NCBI GenBank assembly: GCA_019894655.1
Contig: JAGXNZ010000125.1
Span: forward strand, 1 to 6,059
DNA: 6,059 nt
From: Promethearchaeota archaeon
GTDB taxonomy: Archaea; Asgardarchaeota; Lokiarchaeia; Sigynarchaeales; SOKP01
Reading direction: 5' to 3'
Position 1 is the first letter of the stretch. Each line of letters starts with the position of its first letter. The notes under the pieces were generated by a model, which made no database searches, was not told the origin of the DNA, and worked only from the letters and a program-made list of their open reading frames with translations. Position numbers and translations under genes: made by a program. This document shows, piece after piece, positions 1 through 5,163 of the stretch.

Positions 1-637
1 ACGGATTGTCATAGACAATGATGAAATTATAATCCTCTGCGATATCTACGGCTTCTTTAAGAAATTTAGTCGTTGCTATCGCACCAGTTGGATTATTTGG
101 GTAGTTTAAATACATTAATTTAGTTTTTTTTAAGATGTCGCTTTCAATAACTCCAAAATCGGGTAAAAAGTTATTTTCTTTTAGTAAAGGAATCGTATGT
201 ATTTTTCCATCACATAATGTAGTAGCCCCATTTTCATATACAGGATAACCGGGATTAGGACATAATACAATATCTCCGGGATTAACAAAAGCTCTAGCGA
301 TATTAGCTACTCCCTCTTTTCCTCCTATTAAGTTAGTTACTTCATCATTAGCATCAAATTTTAAATCAAATCTGACATCATACCACTTCTGTACAGCTTC
401 TCGGAAATCTTGTTCTCCCTTACTTGACGGATAATTCTGGTTTTCGGGGATTTTTACTTGATTAATTAGTTCATTAATAATCAAGTCTGGAGTCGTTAAA
501 TCTGGGTCACCTATTCCTAATGGGATGATGTCTATCCCTTCCTTTTTCTTTTCATTGAGTAATTGCTCAATTTCAGCGAAGATATATTCTGGTAACTTGT
601 TAATCCTATAAGCATACGTTATTTTAATTTTAAACAC
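1..637 (-). CDS. LL-diaminopimelate aminotransferase-like class I/II aminotransferase (C-terminus outside window)
   Basis: This is a PLP-dependent fold-type I aminotransferase of which 212 residues are present, about half the usual ~390-410. The minus strand reads through with no stop from a GTG at 637. An in-frame TAA lies about ten codons upstream with no ATG or TTG between, so GTG is the likely start. Visible family marks are GIGDPDL (41-47, substrate-side segment), YPSSKG (69-74), GGKEGVAN (105-112, PLP-phosphate region), PNPGYPVYENG (127-137, with the aromatic that stacks on PLP), YPNNPTG (179-185, the conserved Asn) and VYDNP (208-212, with the Asp that pairs with the pyridine nitrogen). 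The Schiff-base lysine would lie beyond the left edge. The LPEYIFAEI opening, GIGDPD and KEG motifs resemble archaeal DapL (tetrahydrodipicolinate to LL-diaminopimelate, lysine synthesis), but aspartate or other aminotransferases of the same class cannot be excluded. The enzyme is cytoplasmic. It is divergent from the DUF134 gene. Confidence 0.9.
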   Translation of the reverse strand, partial: MFKIKITYAYRINKLPEYIFAEIEQLLNEKKKEGIDIIPLGIGDPDLTTPDLIINELINQVKIPENQNYPSSKGEQDFREAVQKWYDVRFDLKFDANDEVTNLIGGKEGVANIARAFVNPGDIVLCPNPGYPVYENGATTLCDGKIHTIPLLKENNFLPDFGVIESDILKKTKLMYLNYPNNPTGAIATTKFLKEAVDIAEDYNFIIVYDNP

Positions 638-686
638 CCAATATATTTCAGTACATAAAAAATTGTATTAATTCATTCACTAATAG

Positions 687-693
687 ATAAAAA
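687..693 (-). promoter_or_regulatory. possible TATA element for the aminotransferase gene
   Basis: On the minus strand a T-rich element (TTTTTAT) lies about 50 nt upstream of the GTG start. An archaeal TATA box here would place transcription start near 665 and leave a leader of roughly 28 nt. The whole 638-864 region is very AT-rich, so several other positions would score similarly, and this call is weak. A small AGAT-AAAA-ATCT inverted repeat (685-696) overlaps it. Confidence 0.22.
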
Positions 694-773
694 TCTTATG
701 AAATAGATTAAGCAAAAACAAATCAACTTTAAAACATAAGAATCGAATTTTTATCAATAGAATTCAGCTTAGC

Positions 774-786
774 TTATATTATATAA
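774..786 (+). promoter_or_regulatory. possible TATA box for the DUF134 gene in the divergent intergenic region
   Basis: TTATATTATATAA is the clearest TATA-like block in the 227-bp gap between the divergent aminotransferase and DUF134 genes. Used as a promoter it would give a start near 805 and a leader of about 60 nt. A second AT block (TTTTTATTTAG, around 811-821) would give a shorter leader. No RNA gene or ORF is visible in 638-864. The choice between the two blocks is inference. Confidence 0.3.
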
Positions 787-847
787 CCAAATACTTAAAA
801 TCAAAATTAGTTTTTATTTAGATTTAATGAATAATTATTTGAAACAA

Positions 848-852
848 GAGGT
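848..852 (+). promoter_or_regulatory. Shine-Dalgarno-like site of the DUF134 gene
   Basis: GAGGT matches the anti-Shine-Dalgarno end of 16S rRNA and ends 12 nt before the ATG at 865. The same 12-nt spacing appears in front of the small gene at 4660, which suggests leadered, SD-guided translation for these two genes and supports their starts. Confidence 0.45.
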
Positions 853-864
853 AATATACATTAA

Positions 865-1278
865 ATGGGTCGTCATACGAGGTTAAGACAAGTTAAAGAT
901 CCTCCACATAATTTCTATTTTCAATCTGAAAATGACAATTCGTCAGTTGGATTAAATATCGCAGAATTCGAGGCCTTAAGATTAAAACATTACATTTCCT
1001 TAACCCAAAAAAGTTCCGCTGATACCATGGGGGTGTCCCAACCTACATTCTCGCGAATTTTAGAGAAAGCTCACGGAAAAATTACACAAGCGCTAATAGA
1101 AGGCAAAGATATCCGCGTTTATGGAGGGAAAATTAATCTTAAGCAAGATTATAAAGGTTACGGATGCTTAAATTGTGATGAAGAATGGGTAGATGAATTA
1201 GCTTCTAAAAATCGCAAAGTATCTTGCCCTAATTGTAGTAGTAAAAAGGTCTATTTTTTAGTAAGAGAACCGCTCTAA
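865..1278 (+). CDS. DUF134 / UPF0251 family DNA-binding protein with C-terminal zinc ribbon
   Basis: This 137-residue protein is predicted to bind DNA in the cytoplasm. It has the family layout: a basic MGRHTRLRQV start in place of the usual MPRPRR-type opening, then a Pro-Phe segment, then NIAEFEALRLKHYISLTQ (31-48), leading into a sigma-region-4-like helix-turn-helix at about 45-70. MGVSQPTFSRILEKA (55-69) is the recognition half, followed by the typical EGKDIRVYGG (79-88). The C-terminus carries a CxxC-16-CxxC pair (C101, C104, C121, C124), which reads as a zinc ribbon. DUF134 proteins are annotated as predicted regulators, and their targets are generally unknown. The gene is 130 bp upstream of, and co-directional with, an Fe-S protein gene, so they may be co-regulated. 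The ATG at 865 is supported by the SD-like GAGGT and by the protein beginning exactly at the family's conserved N-terminus. Confidence 0.92.
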   Translation: MGRHTRLRQVKDPPHNFYFQSENDNSSVGLNIAEFEALRLKHYISLTQKSSADTMGVSQPTFSRILEKAHGKITQALIEGKDIRVYGGKINLKQDYKGYGCLNCDEEWVDELASKNRKVSCPNCSSKKVYFLVREPL

Positions 1279-1299
1279 TAATATAAGTTTTTGAAGCTG

Positions 1300-1328
1300 A
1301 AGCGTAAAAAAAAGCTTTACCATCGCTT
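1300..1328 (+). repeat. interrupted inverted repeat between the DUF134 and Fe-S protein genes
   Basis: AAGC (1300-1303) pairs with GCTT (1325-1328), and just inside, GTAAA (1304-1308) pairs with TTTAC (1316-1320). This forms a 9-bp stem with a 4-nt one-sided bulge (1321-1324) and a 7-nt loop. No T-run follows on the plus strand, so it is not a standard terminator. It lies 22 nt after the DUF134 stop and 81 nt before the next start. It could be an RNA hairpin at the mRNA end or an operator. AT-richness makes chance possible. Confidence 0.35.
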
Positions 1329-1408
1329 AAACACAGAATTTTAATTAAATTAAAGACTTACCAACCTAATTATTTTTTAAAAACTTCATTTTTGGAAGAT
1401 GACAATTA

Positions 1409-2518
1409 ATGGATAAAGAACCTAATAAAATATGGTATAAAGCTGCACGTACTATTATCAAAGCAGGACAACTTCCTATGGTAGTTAATGATGATTTTAT
1501 TGAACTATTAAAGCTGATCATGACTGATAAACAAGCTGAGTTTATCACAGTTTTCAGAAAACCATCCCTAAGTATTGATCAGATAAGAGAAAAAACAACT
1601 TTAAATGACGAAGATTTAAACGAGATTTTGAACGAACTGATGGATAATGGGGTTGTAGTAGGTGTTCCGAGTAAAAGAACAGGGATCATGGTATATCGAC
1701 TCCTTGGACCATTTCCGGGATTGTTTGAAATGCAATTTATGAAAGGAGAAATAGGGGAAAAACAAAAAAGAATTGCTTATCTTTTTGATTCAATTTTTAA
1801 GGAATTAAGCAAAGGGACTCAGAGGAATTACGAAAGTATGGTAGAACAATATAAAAATTTCCCTCCGATAACAAGAGTTGTCCCCGTTGAAGAAGAAATT
1901 GAGAATGTTCCTATTGATAAGATATTACCACATGAAGAAGCCTCTAGAATAGTAGATAAGTATGATGATATTGCTCTGGTTCATTGCTACTGTAGACATG
2001 AAAAAGATTTGCTTGAACACTCCTGTACTGTAACAGACGAGAGATTGAATTGTTTTTTATTAGGAAAAAGCGCTCAATTTGCAATTGAACATAATTTTGG
2101 TACTCCAATATCGAAAAATGACGCAAAAACCATAATCGACAAAGCGTCTGATGAAGGACTCGTTCACAAAGTGTTCCATGTTCACCTTAAACCAGAATTA
2201 GATGAAGAAGCTATTTGTAACTGCTGCAAATGCTGCTGTGGGATATTTTCTCGCTTTTGGGAGGGTATTTCACCTTATCATTGCTATACAAGTTATTTAC
2301 CGGAAGTTGAAGAGGATTCTTGTGTAGGGTGTGGTACATGTGTGGAAAAATGCCCTATGGAAGCAATCGATTTGGTTGAAGATATTGCAGTTATTAATGG
2401 TAGTAGATGTATTGGTTGTGGTATTTGTGTTCACCATTGTCCCGAAGAAGCAATGAATTTAGAACGAACAGGGAATCGAGAAGTTTTTGTTCCACCTCCA
2501 AAATTAAAAACAACTTAA
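1409..2518 (+). CDS. winged-helix-like, multi-cysteine protein with C-terminal 2x[4Fe-4S] ferredoxin domain
   Basis: This 369-residue protein looks like a soluble cytoplasmic electron-transfer or redox-sensing protein. In order: residues ~30-110 look like a winged-helix fold (SIDQIREKTTLNDEDLNEIL, then a hydrophobic wing around GVVVG...GIMVYRLL). Residues ~190-280 form a Cys/His-rich middle domain with CYCRH (C193, C195), C206, C215, and a dense cluster C270, C272, C273, C275, C276, C277, plus C292. The C-terminus has two classical CxxCxxCxxxCP motifs (C305/308/311/315 and C334/337/340/344) that would hold two [4Fe-4S] clusters. There is no signal peptide or membrane segment. The ATG has a weak GGAAG (1394-1398) upstream. 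TATTTTTTAA at 1371-1380 could be a TATA box giving an almost leaderless message. Proteins of this architecture are usually annotated only as 4Fe-4S binding proteins, and the redox partner is unknown. The ferredoxin part is certain, the winged helix fairly likely. Confidence 0.9.
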   Translation: MDKEPNKIWYKAARTIIKAGQLPMVVNDDFIELLKLIMTDKQAEFITVFRKPSLSIDQIREKTTLNDEDLNEILNELMDNGVVVGVPSKRTGIMVYRLLGPFPGLFEMQFMKGEIGEKQKRIAYLFDSIFKELSKGTQRNYESMVEQYKNFPPITRVVPVEEEIENVPIDKILPHEEASRIVDKYDDIALVHCYCRHEKDLLEHSCTVTDERLNCFLLGKSAQFAIEHNFGTPISKNDAKTIIDKASDEGLVHKVFHVHLKPELDEEAICNCCKCCCGIFSRFWEGISPYHCYTSYLPEVEEDSCVGCGTCVEKCPMEAIDLVEDIAVINGSRCIGCGICVHHCPEEAMNLERTGNREVFVPPPKLKTT

Positions 2519-2520
2519 AG

Positions 2521-2536
2521 CGATAAGGTTATATCG
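2521..2536 (+). repeat. small inverted repeat directly after the Fe-S protein gene
   Basis: CGATA (2521-2525) and TATCG (2532-2536) form a 5-bp stem with a 6-nt loop two bases after the stop codon. It is followed by an A-run rather than a T-run on the plus strand, so it is at best a mild transcript-end hairpin for the Fe-S gene. Confidence 0.25.
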
Positions 2537-2546
2537 AATGGGTCTC

Positions 2547-2583
2547 AAAAAAAAAATCAGTCCCACTCCTAAAAGATCGGAGT
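2547..2583 (-). terminator. hairpin plus T10 tract ending the phosphodiesterase gene
   Basis: Read on the minus strand, an ACTCC...GGAGT hairpin (arms 2579-2583 and 2565-2569, 9-nt loop) is followed after 8 nt by ten consecutive T residues (2556-2547). It starts about 20 nt after the stop of the minus-strand gene that ends at 2604. Archaeal termination depends mainly on T-rich non-template tracts, so the T10 run is the stronger evidence. It lies in the 85-bp gap between two convergent genes. Confidence 0.6.
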
Positions 2584-2603
2584 AATAATGCTTAGTTCAT
2601 GAT

Positions 2604-4196
2604 TCATATTAAGCTTTCACCAACAACGCTAGGATGTGGTTTTTTTCCTAACATTTTTAGTAGCGTTGGAACAATATCTGTAATCTTACAATGAGATATT
2701 TCTTTCACTGGTATTTCTTTAGATCCTCCGATAATTAGAGGAACAACCGAACTTCCCTTAAGTCCTATATCGTGTAAATACAAATTTTTGTTTTCTTTTT
2801 TGCCGTGTTTGATATTATACGCAACATCACCACAAGTACTAACTATTATGTCTGCCCTCCGGGGATTTTTAAAGTTACGCGAAAGCAAATCTGGGTACAA
2901 TGGATAATCAATGTGAGACGTAGCATCTAACCAATCATTTAAAGTGTGAAATTTGTTGTCTAATAACTTACTCGCAATTTCGTCGTTAATATAGTTAAAC
3001 ACATCACCATCAACAGCTTCTGTGGAATATTTAGTTTTAAATTCCCTACCATTTCCTGTATATTCTATAGAACCTTTTATAATTTTGCCAGTGTTTTGAT
3101 CTTTTCTTTTTAAGTGGATTTTTCCTTTTTTAGAAGTGTTCCCATCTTCACAGTAATACATTAGACGGACGCCATTAATAGTAAATAGCTTTTCTAATAA
3201 GTTGATTTGTTTTGGACCATAGTTCTCCATTTCTGAAATGGTAGGGTGATTCCAATTTTGTCCATTATCGTTGCTATTGGATTTAAAATTGAAAAATCCG
3301 ACACTATTAAATCCACTTAGGTTCATACTCCCGTTAACATTCTTACGAGGGTGGTAATGACTTAGGCTATTTTCACTAAAAAAATTCCCAATATCCCCCA
3401 GAGTTTTTGCTTTATAGTTCCCATGATCAGAGGAGATAGCAATCGCGGTTTCTTCCAAATAACCTAGTTTATCCAATCCTTCGAGTAATATTCCTAGTAC
3501 TTTATCTATGTTAAATAAATTTAGCTTATACATCTTTGAATCAAAACCGTAAAGGTGCATCATTATATCAGAGGATATGAACAAGAGGTTAGAAACAATT
3601 GGAGCTTCTTTAGTATCGAAAAACTTCTTAGGGTTTTCAAAAGTTTTGAGCAACTTCTTCACGGCAACTAAATTAGATTTTAAAATGTACTTGTTAATGT
3701 TATGAGAATGTTTTATTAAAAGGTAATACAAAATTAATTTAGTTTTTCTCTCTGGGAAAAGATAACTAACACCTCTACTAATAAATTGACTAATACTTAC
3801 TGTGTTTCCTTCCCCGACCATTTCAAATAATGTTCTGCAATTATTACCGAGGTCATCGTTTAATTTATAAACTTGTATTCTTTCATCCGATCCTATTGAA
3901 TTATATGATCTTAAAAAAGGAGGAACCTTATTTCGTTCCATCCAATGAAAAGAGGGCACTCCGTGGCATAATTCCTCCAAATAATTTCCTGTATATGTGC
4001 CAGTCATCATTGATACTTGAGTCGGATAGGTCAGTGAAGGGAAATCTGTTATGCAATTATTGGAGTAAATCCCCGTTTTCATTAGTTGTTTTAAATTAGG
4101 AAGTGAACCATTAGCTATGAGGTTAAAAAATTGATCAGATCGTACGTCATCAATAATGCAAAATATAACATGTTTTATTGAATTCATCGGGTTCAT
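2604..4196 (-). CDS. alkaline phosphatase superfamily protein (type I phosphodiesterase/nucleotide pyrophosphatase-like)
   Basis: This 530-residue predicted metal-dependent phospho-ester hydrolase has the two-metal site of the superfamily: D16 in IIDDVRSD, the likely nucleophile T56 in FPSLTYPTQ, followed by the typical MMTGTYTG (63-70), D210 and H214 in SSDIMMHLYG, D257 and H258 in SSDHGN, and a likely last ligand H475 in LHDIGLKGSSVVPLIIGG. The C-terminal KITDIVPTLLKMLG is also typical. FPSLTYP favours the phosphodiesterase/nucleotide pyrophosphatase branch over true alkaline phosphatase, but the substrate cannot be told. Between H258 and H475 lie ~215 residues containing a Ser/Asn/Gly-rich stretch (~288-315) and a strand-rich segment (~342-395), probably a substrate-selecting insertion. 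No signal peptide is visible, so it is probably cytoplasmic. The ATG at 4196 is the first start after an in-frame TAA. M4 is an alternative. No clear SD precedes it. Confidence 0.9.
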   Translation of the reverse strand: MNPMNSIKHVIFCIIDDVRSDQFFNLIANGSLPNLKQLMKTGIYSNNCITDFPSLTYPTQVSMMTGTYTGNYLEELCHGVPSFHWMERNKVPPFLRSYNSIGSDERIQVYKLNDDLGNNCRTLFEMVGEGNTVSISQFISRGVSYLFPERKTKLILYYLLIKHSHNINKYILKSNLVAVKKLLKTFENPKKFFDTKEAPIVSNLLFISSDIMMHLYGFDSKMYKLNLFNIDKVLGILLEGLDKLGYLEETAIAISSDHGNYKAKTLGDIGNFFSENSLSHYHPRKNVNGSMNLSGFNSVGFFNFKSNSNDNGQNWNHPTISEMENYGPKQINLLEKLFTINGVRLMYYCEDGNTSKKGKIHLKRKDQNTGKIIKGSIEYTGNGREFKTKYSTEAVDGDVFNYINDEIASKLLDNKFHTLNDWLDATSHIDYPLYPDLLSRNFKNPRRADIIVSTCGDVAYNIKHGKKENKNLYLHDIGLKGSSVVPLIIGGSKEIPVKEISHCKITDIVPTLLKMLGKKPHPSVVGESLI

Positions 4197-4215
4197 TAAT
4201 CTAAATCTTTGAATT

Positions 4216-4227
4216 AAAATTAATTTT
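4216..4227. repeat. 12-bp perfect AT palindrome upstream of the phosphodiesterase gene
   Basis: AAAATTAATTTT is its own reverse complement and sits 20-31 nt upstream of the minus-strand ATG at 4196, where promoter or operator elements are expected. The surrounding 4201-4260 block is nearly all A and T, so it may be chance. The rest of the gap up to the tRNA (4228-4385) holds only a short CACA-ctt-TGTG repeat (4270-4280) and no ORF or RNA that I can see. Confidence 0.25.
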
Positions 4228-4385
4228 GTTTAATTTTAAATTGATTTTACAAAATGGTTGAAGAACATTCACACTTTGTGCGGTATATTGAACTAAAGCT
4301 TATCGAATAACTCCAATGTAGTAGGCTATTATGTAACTATTTTAATTATCAACATTAAGAAAACATTATTTAGGTCTATGAATAA

Positions 4386-4489
4386 TGGAGCCTCCGACGG
4401 GAATTGAACCCGCGACCTGCAGATTACAAGTATCAGCAAAAGTTAGAGTTTAATTAGTTTCTGCTGCTATACCGCTAAGCCACGGAGGC
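4386..4489 (-). tRNA. tRNA-Thr(UGU) with a 29-nt intron and encoded CCA
   Basis: The minus strand folds as a full cloverleaf. The acceptor stem GCCTCCG (4489-4483) pairs with CGGAGGC (4396-4390). The D-arm begins GCTT and contains the conserved GG (AGCGGTA loop). The anticodon stem is GCAGA/TCTGC once an intron is removed, and the anticodon loop is CTTGTAA with anticodon TGT (4428-4426), reading ACA. The variable loop is AGGTC, the T-arm GCGGG-TTCAATT-CCCGT, then discriminator U and encoded CCA (4388-4386). Length is 104 nt, or 75 nt without the intron. U73 is the usual discriminator of archaeal tRNA-Thr, agreeing with the anticodon. It appears to be transcribed alone from its own TATA box. 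Confidence 0.96.
4432..4460 (-). other. tRNA intron at non-canonical position 30/31 (bulge-helix-bulge)
   Basis: Pairing of the anticodon stem requires removal of 29 nt just before the loop. The ends could be drawn at 30/31 or 31/32 (one-base A ambiguity). A strict archaeal splice motif picks 30/31. Exon 1 CAGC pairs with intron GCUG as the 4-bp central helix. Bulge 1 is AG^A and bulge 2 is AU^A, each cut after the second nucleotide. AG/CU form the outer 2 bp and AA/UU the inner 2 bp. The bulge-1 bases could also pair with the intron's UUUU run, giving a continuous 8-bp helix that competes with the open bulge. The intron is too short to encode anything. Confidence 0.85.
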
Positions 4490-4513
4490 GTGAAATTATA
4501 CTTAATACGCTGA

Positions 4514-4528
4514 GTAATATATAAAAAA
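4514..4528 (-). promoter_or_regulatory. TATA box/BRE of the tRNA-Thr gene
   Basis: On the minus strand this block reads TTTTTTATATATTAC, with an archaeal TATA core TTTATATA at 4525-4518. Its centre is about 32 nt upstream of tRNA nucleotide 1 (4489), so transcription would begin a few bases before the mature 5' end, the usual arrangement for archaeal tRNA genes. It is the best-supported promoter in the window. Confidence 0.6.
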
Positions 4529-4641
4529 GACAAACTAATTATTAATTTTGCTATTTTTGAAACGACAAAAGTCAATGCAAATAATTAAATGTTTACTTTA
4601 CTTTTTCTTTAATTAATTACTTTTAATTCCTTATTATCGAA

Positions 4642-4647
4642 AAGGAG
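4642..4647 (+). promoter_or_regulatory. Shine-Dalgarno site of the small gene at 4660
   Basis: AAGGAG lies 12 nt before the ATG at 4660. It is the strongest SD match in the window and is the main non-coding evidence that the 115-codon reading frame is translated. Confidence 0.55.
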
Positions 4648-4659
4648 TTTTAATTTACT

Positions 4660-5007
4660 ATGTTTACTAAAGAAGATGTAGAGATTTTAGCATATCAACG
4701 CTATACGTCGGGAGAAGATTACGATAAATCCGTTTGGTTCTTAGCTGAGCTTGTAGTGAAGATCTTAAAAAATGTAAAAAATGGATATGATATAAAACCC
4801 CTTGAAACAGATAATTTGGTTTTATTATTAAGTGATAATGTCGATGGGGGGCTAATTGAGCCTAATAAAGGCGAAGTTAAAGAATTAGCTGAAGTCATTT
4901 ATAATGAACATCCTGAAAAGAGTAAGCTACACTTCTTTATCGCTGAGAAACAGCTCCTACTTAACGAAATAAGGAAGGTCATTAAAGAAAATAGTACAAA
5001 TCAGTAA
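4660..5007 (+). CDS. small acidic helical protein of unknown function
   Basis: I do not recognise this 115-residue protein with confidence. It looks soluble, acidic and largely helical, with no cysteine, signal peptide or membrane segment. The start EDVEILAYQRYTSGEDYDKSVWFLAE (residues 5-30, described here by its ends EDVEILAYQR and WFLAE) loosely recalls the AY...W..AE pattern of DUF2934 proteins, but that is weak. The middle (~46-75) has LETDNLVLLLSDNVDGG, and the end (~93-115) is a charged amphipathic helix. The ATG is supported by a good SD (4642-4647) and codon use matches its neighbours, so it is probably a real gene. It lies between a divergent tRNA gene and co-directional polB, 156 bp ahead of polB and separated from it by a T-rich tract, so co-transcription is doubtful. 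Confidence 0.75.
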   Translation: MFTKEDVEILAYQRYTSGEDYDKSVWFLAELVVKILKNVKNGYDIKPLETDNLVLLLSDNVDGGLIEPNKGEVKELAEVIYNEHPEKSKLHFFIAEKQLLLNEIRKVIKENSTNQ

Positions 5008-5043
5008 AATTTTCTTATTGCGCTGAAATAAACTCGATCTGTC

Positions 5044-5052
5044 TTTTTTTTT
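5044..5052 (+). terminator. T9 tract after the small gene
   Basis: Nine consecutive T residues begin 36 nt after the stop codon at 5007, without a convincing hairpin before them. T-rich non-template tracts are sufficient terminators in archaea. The tract runs into TTAAATAC, so it could alternatively be the upstream part of a promoter for polB. Confidence 0.4.
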
Positions 5053-5068
5053 AAATACTCTTAATACC

Positions 5069-5080
5069 TTAATATATTAA
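5069..5080 (+). promoter_or_regulatory. possible TATA box/palindrome upstream of polB
   Basis: TTAATATATTAA is a perfect 12-bp palindrome with a TATA core. As a TATA box it would put transcription start near 5100 and give a leader of about 60 nt before the likely TTG start at 5164. Its symmetry would also suit a dimeric regulator. The region 5008-5163 is otherwise plain AT-rich spacer. Confidence 0.3.
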
Positions 5081-5163
5081 ACTCAGAATAGTTGAGATTA
5101 AAATCTAAATAATAATAACTATAAATAGTAAATTAATTTGAAATACTAAATTTGGTAATTAAA

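Noticed and set aside
1300..1328. Reading the inverted repeat as an intrinsic terminator of the DUF134 gene
   Set aside because: No T-run follows on the plus strand, so it was kept only as an inverted repeat.
1399..1416. A five-codon mini-ORF (MTING) overlapping the Fe-S protein start
   Set aside because: It could be a leader peptide, but it has no own ribosome site (GGAAG is too close) and such short frames are expected by chance.
1366..1548. A 60-codon minus-strand frame
   Set aside because: It is antisense to the start of the Fe-S protein gene, with no SD and low-complexity content. It is a shadow frame.
1944..2126. A 60-codon minus-strand frame
   Set aside because: It is antisense to the Cys-rich middle of the Fe-S protein, whose motifs clearly set the true frame.
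3830..4099. An 89-codon open frame on the plus strand
   Set aside because: It lies entirely antisense inside the phosphodiesterase gene, over the conserved TYPTQ and TGTYTG region. It has no SD and its product has no recognisable motif.
4431..4459. tRNA intron placed at 31/32
   Set aside because: It gives the same mature tRNA, but only the 30/31 register puts both cuts after the second base of 3-nt bulges around a 4-bp helix.
4540..4640. Repetitive-looking CTTTA/TTAATTA stretches before the small gene
   Set aside because: They are low-complexity AT sequence without regular period or spacing, and are not a CRISPR or tandem repeat.
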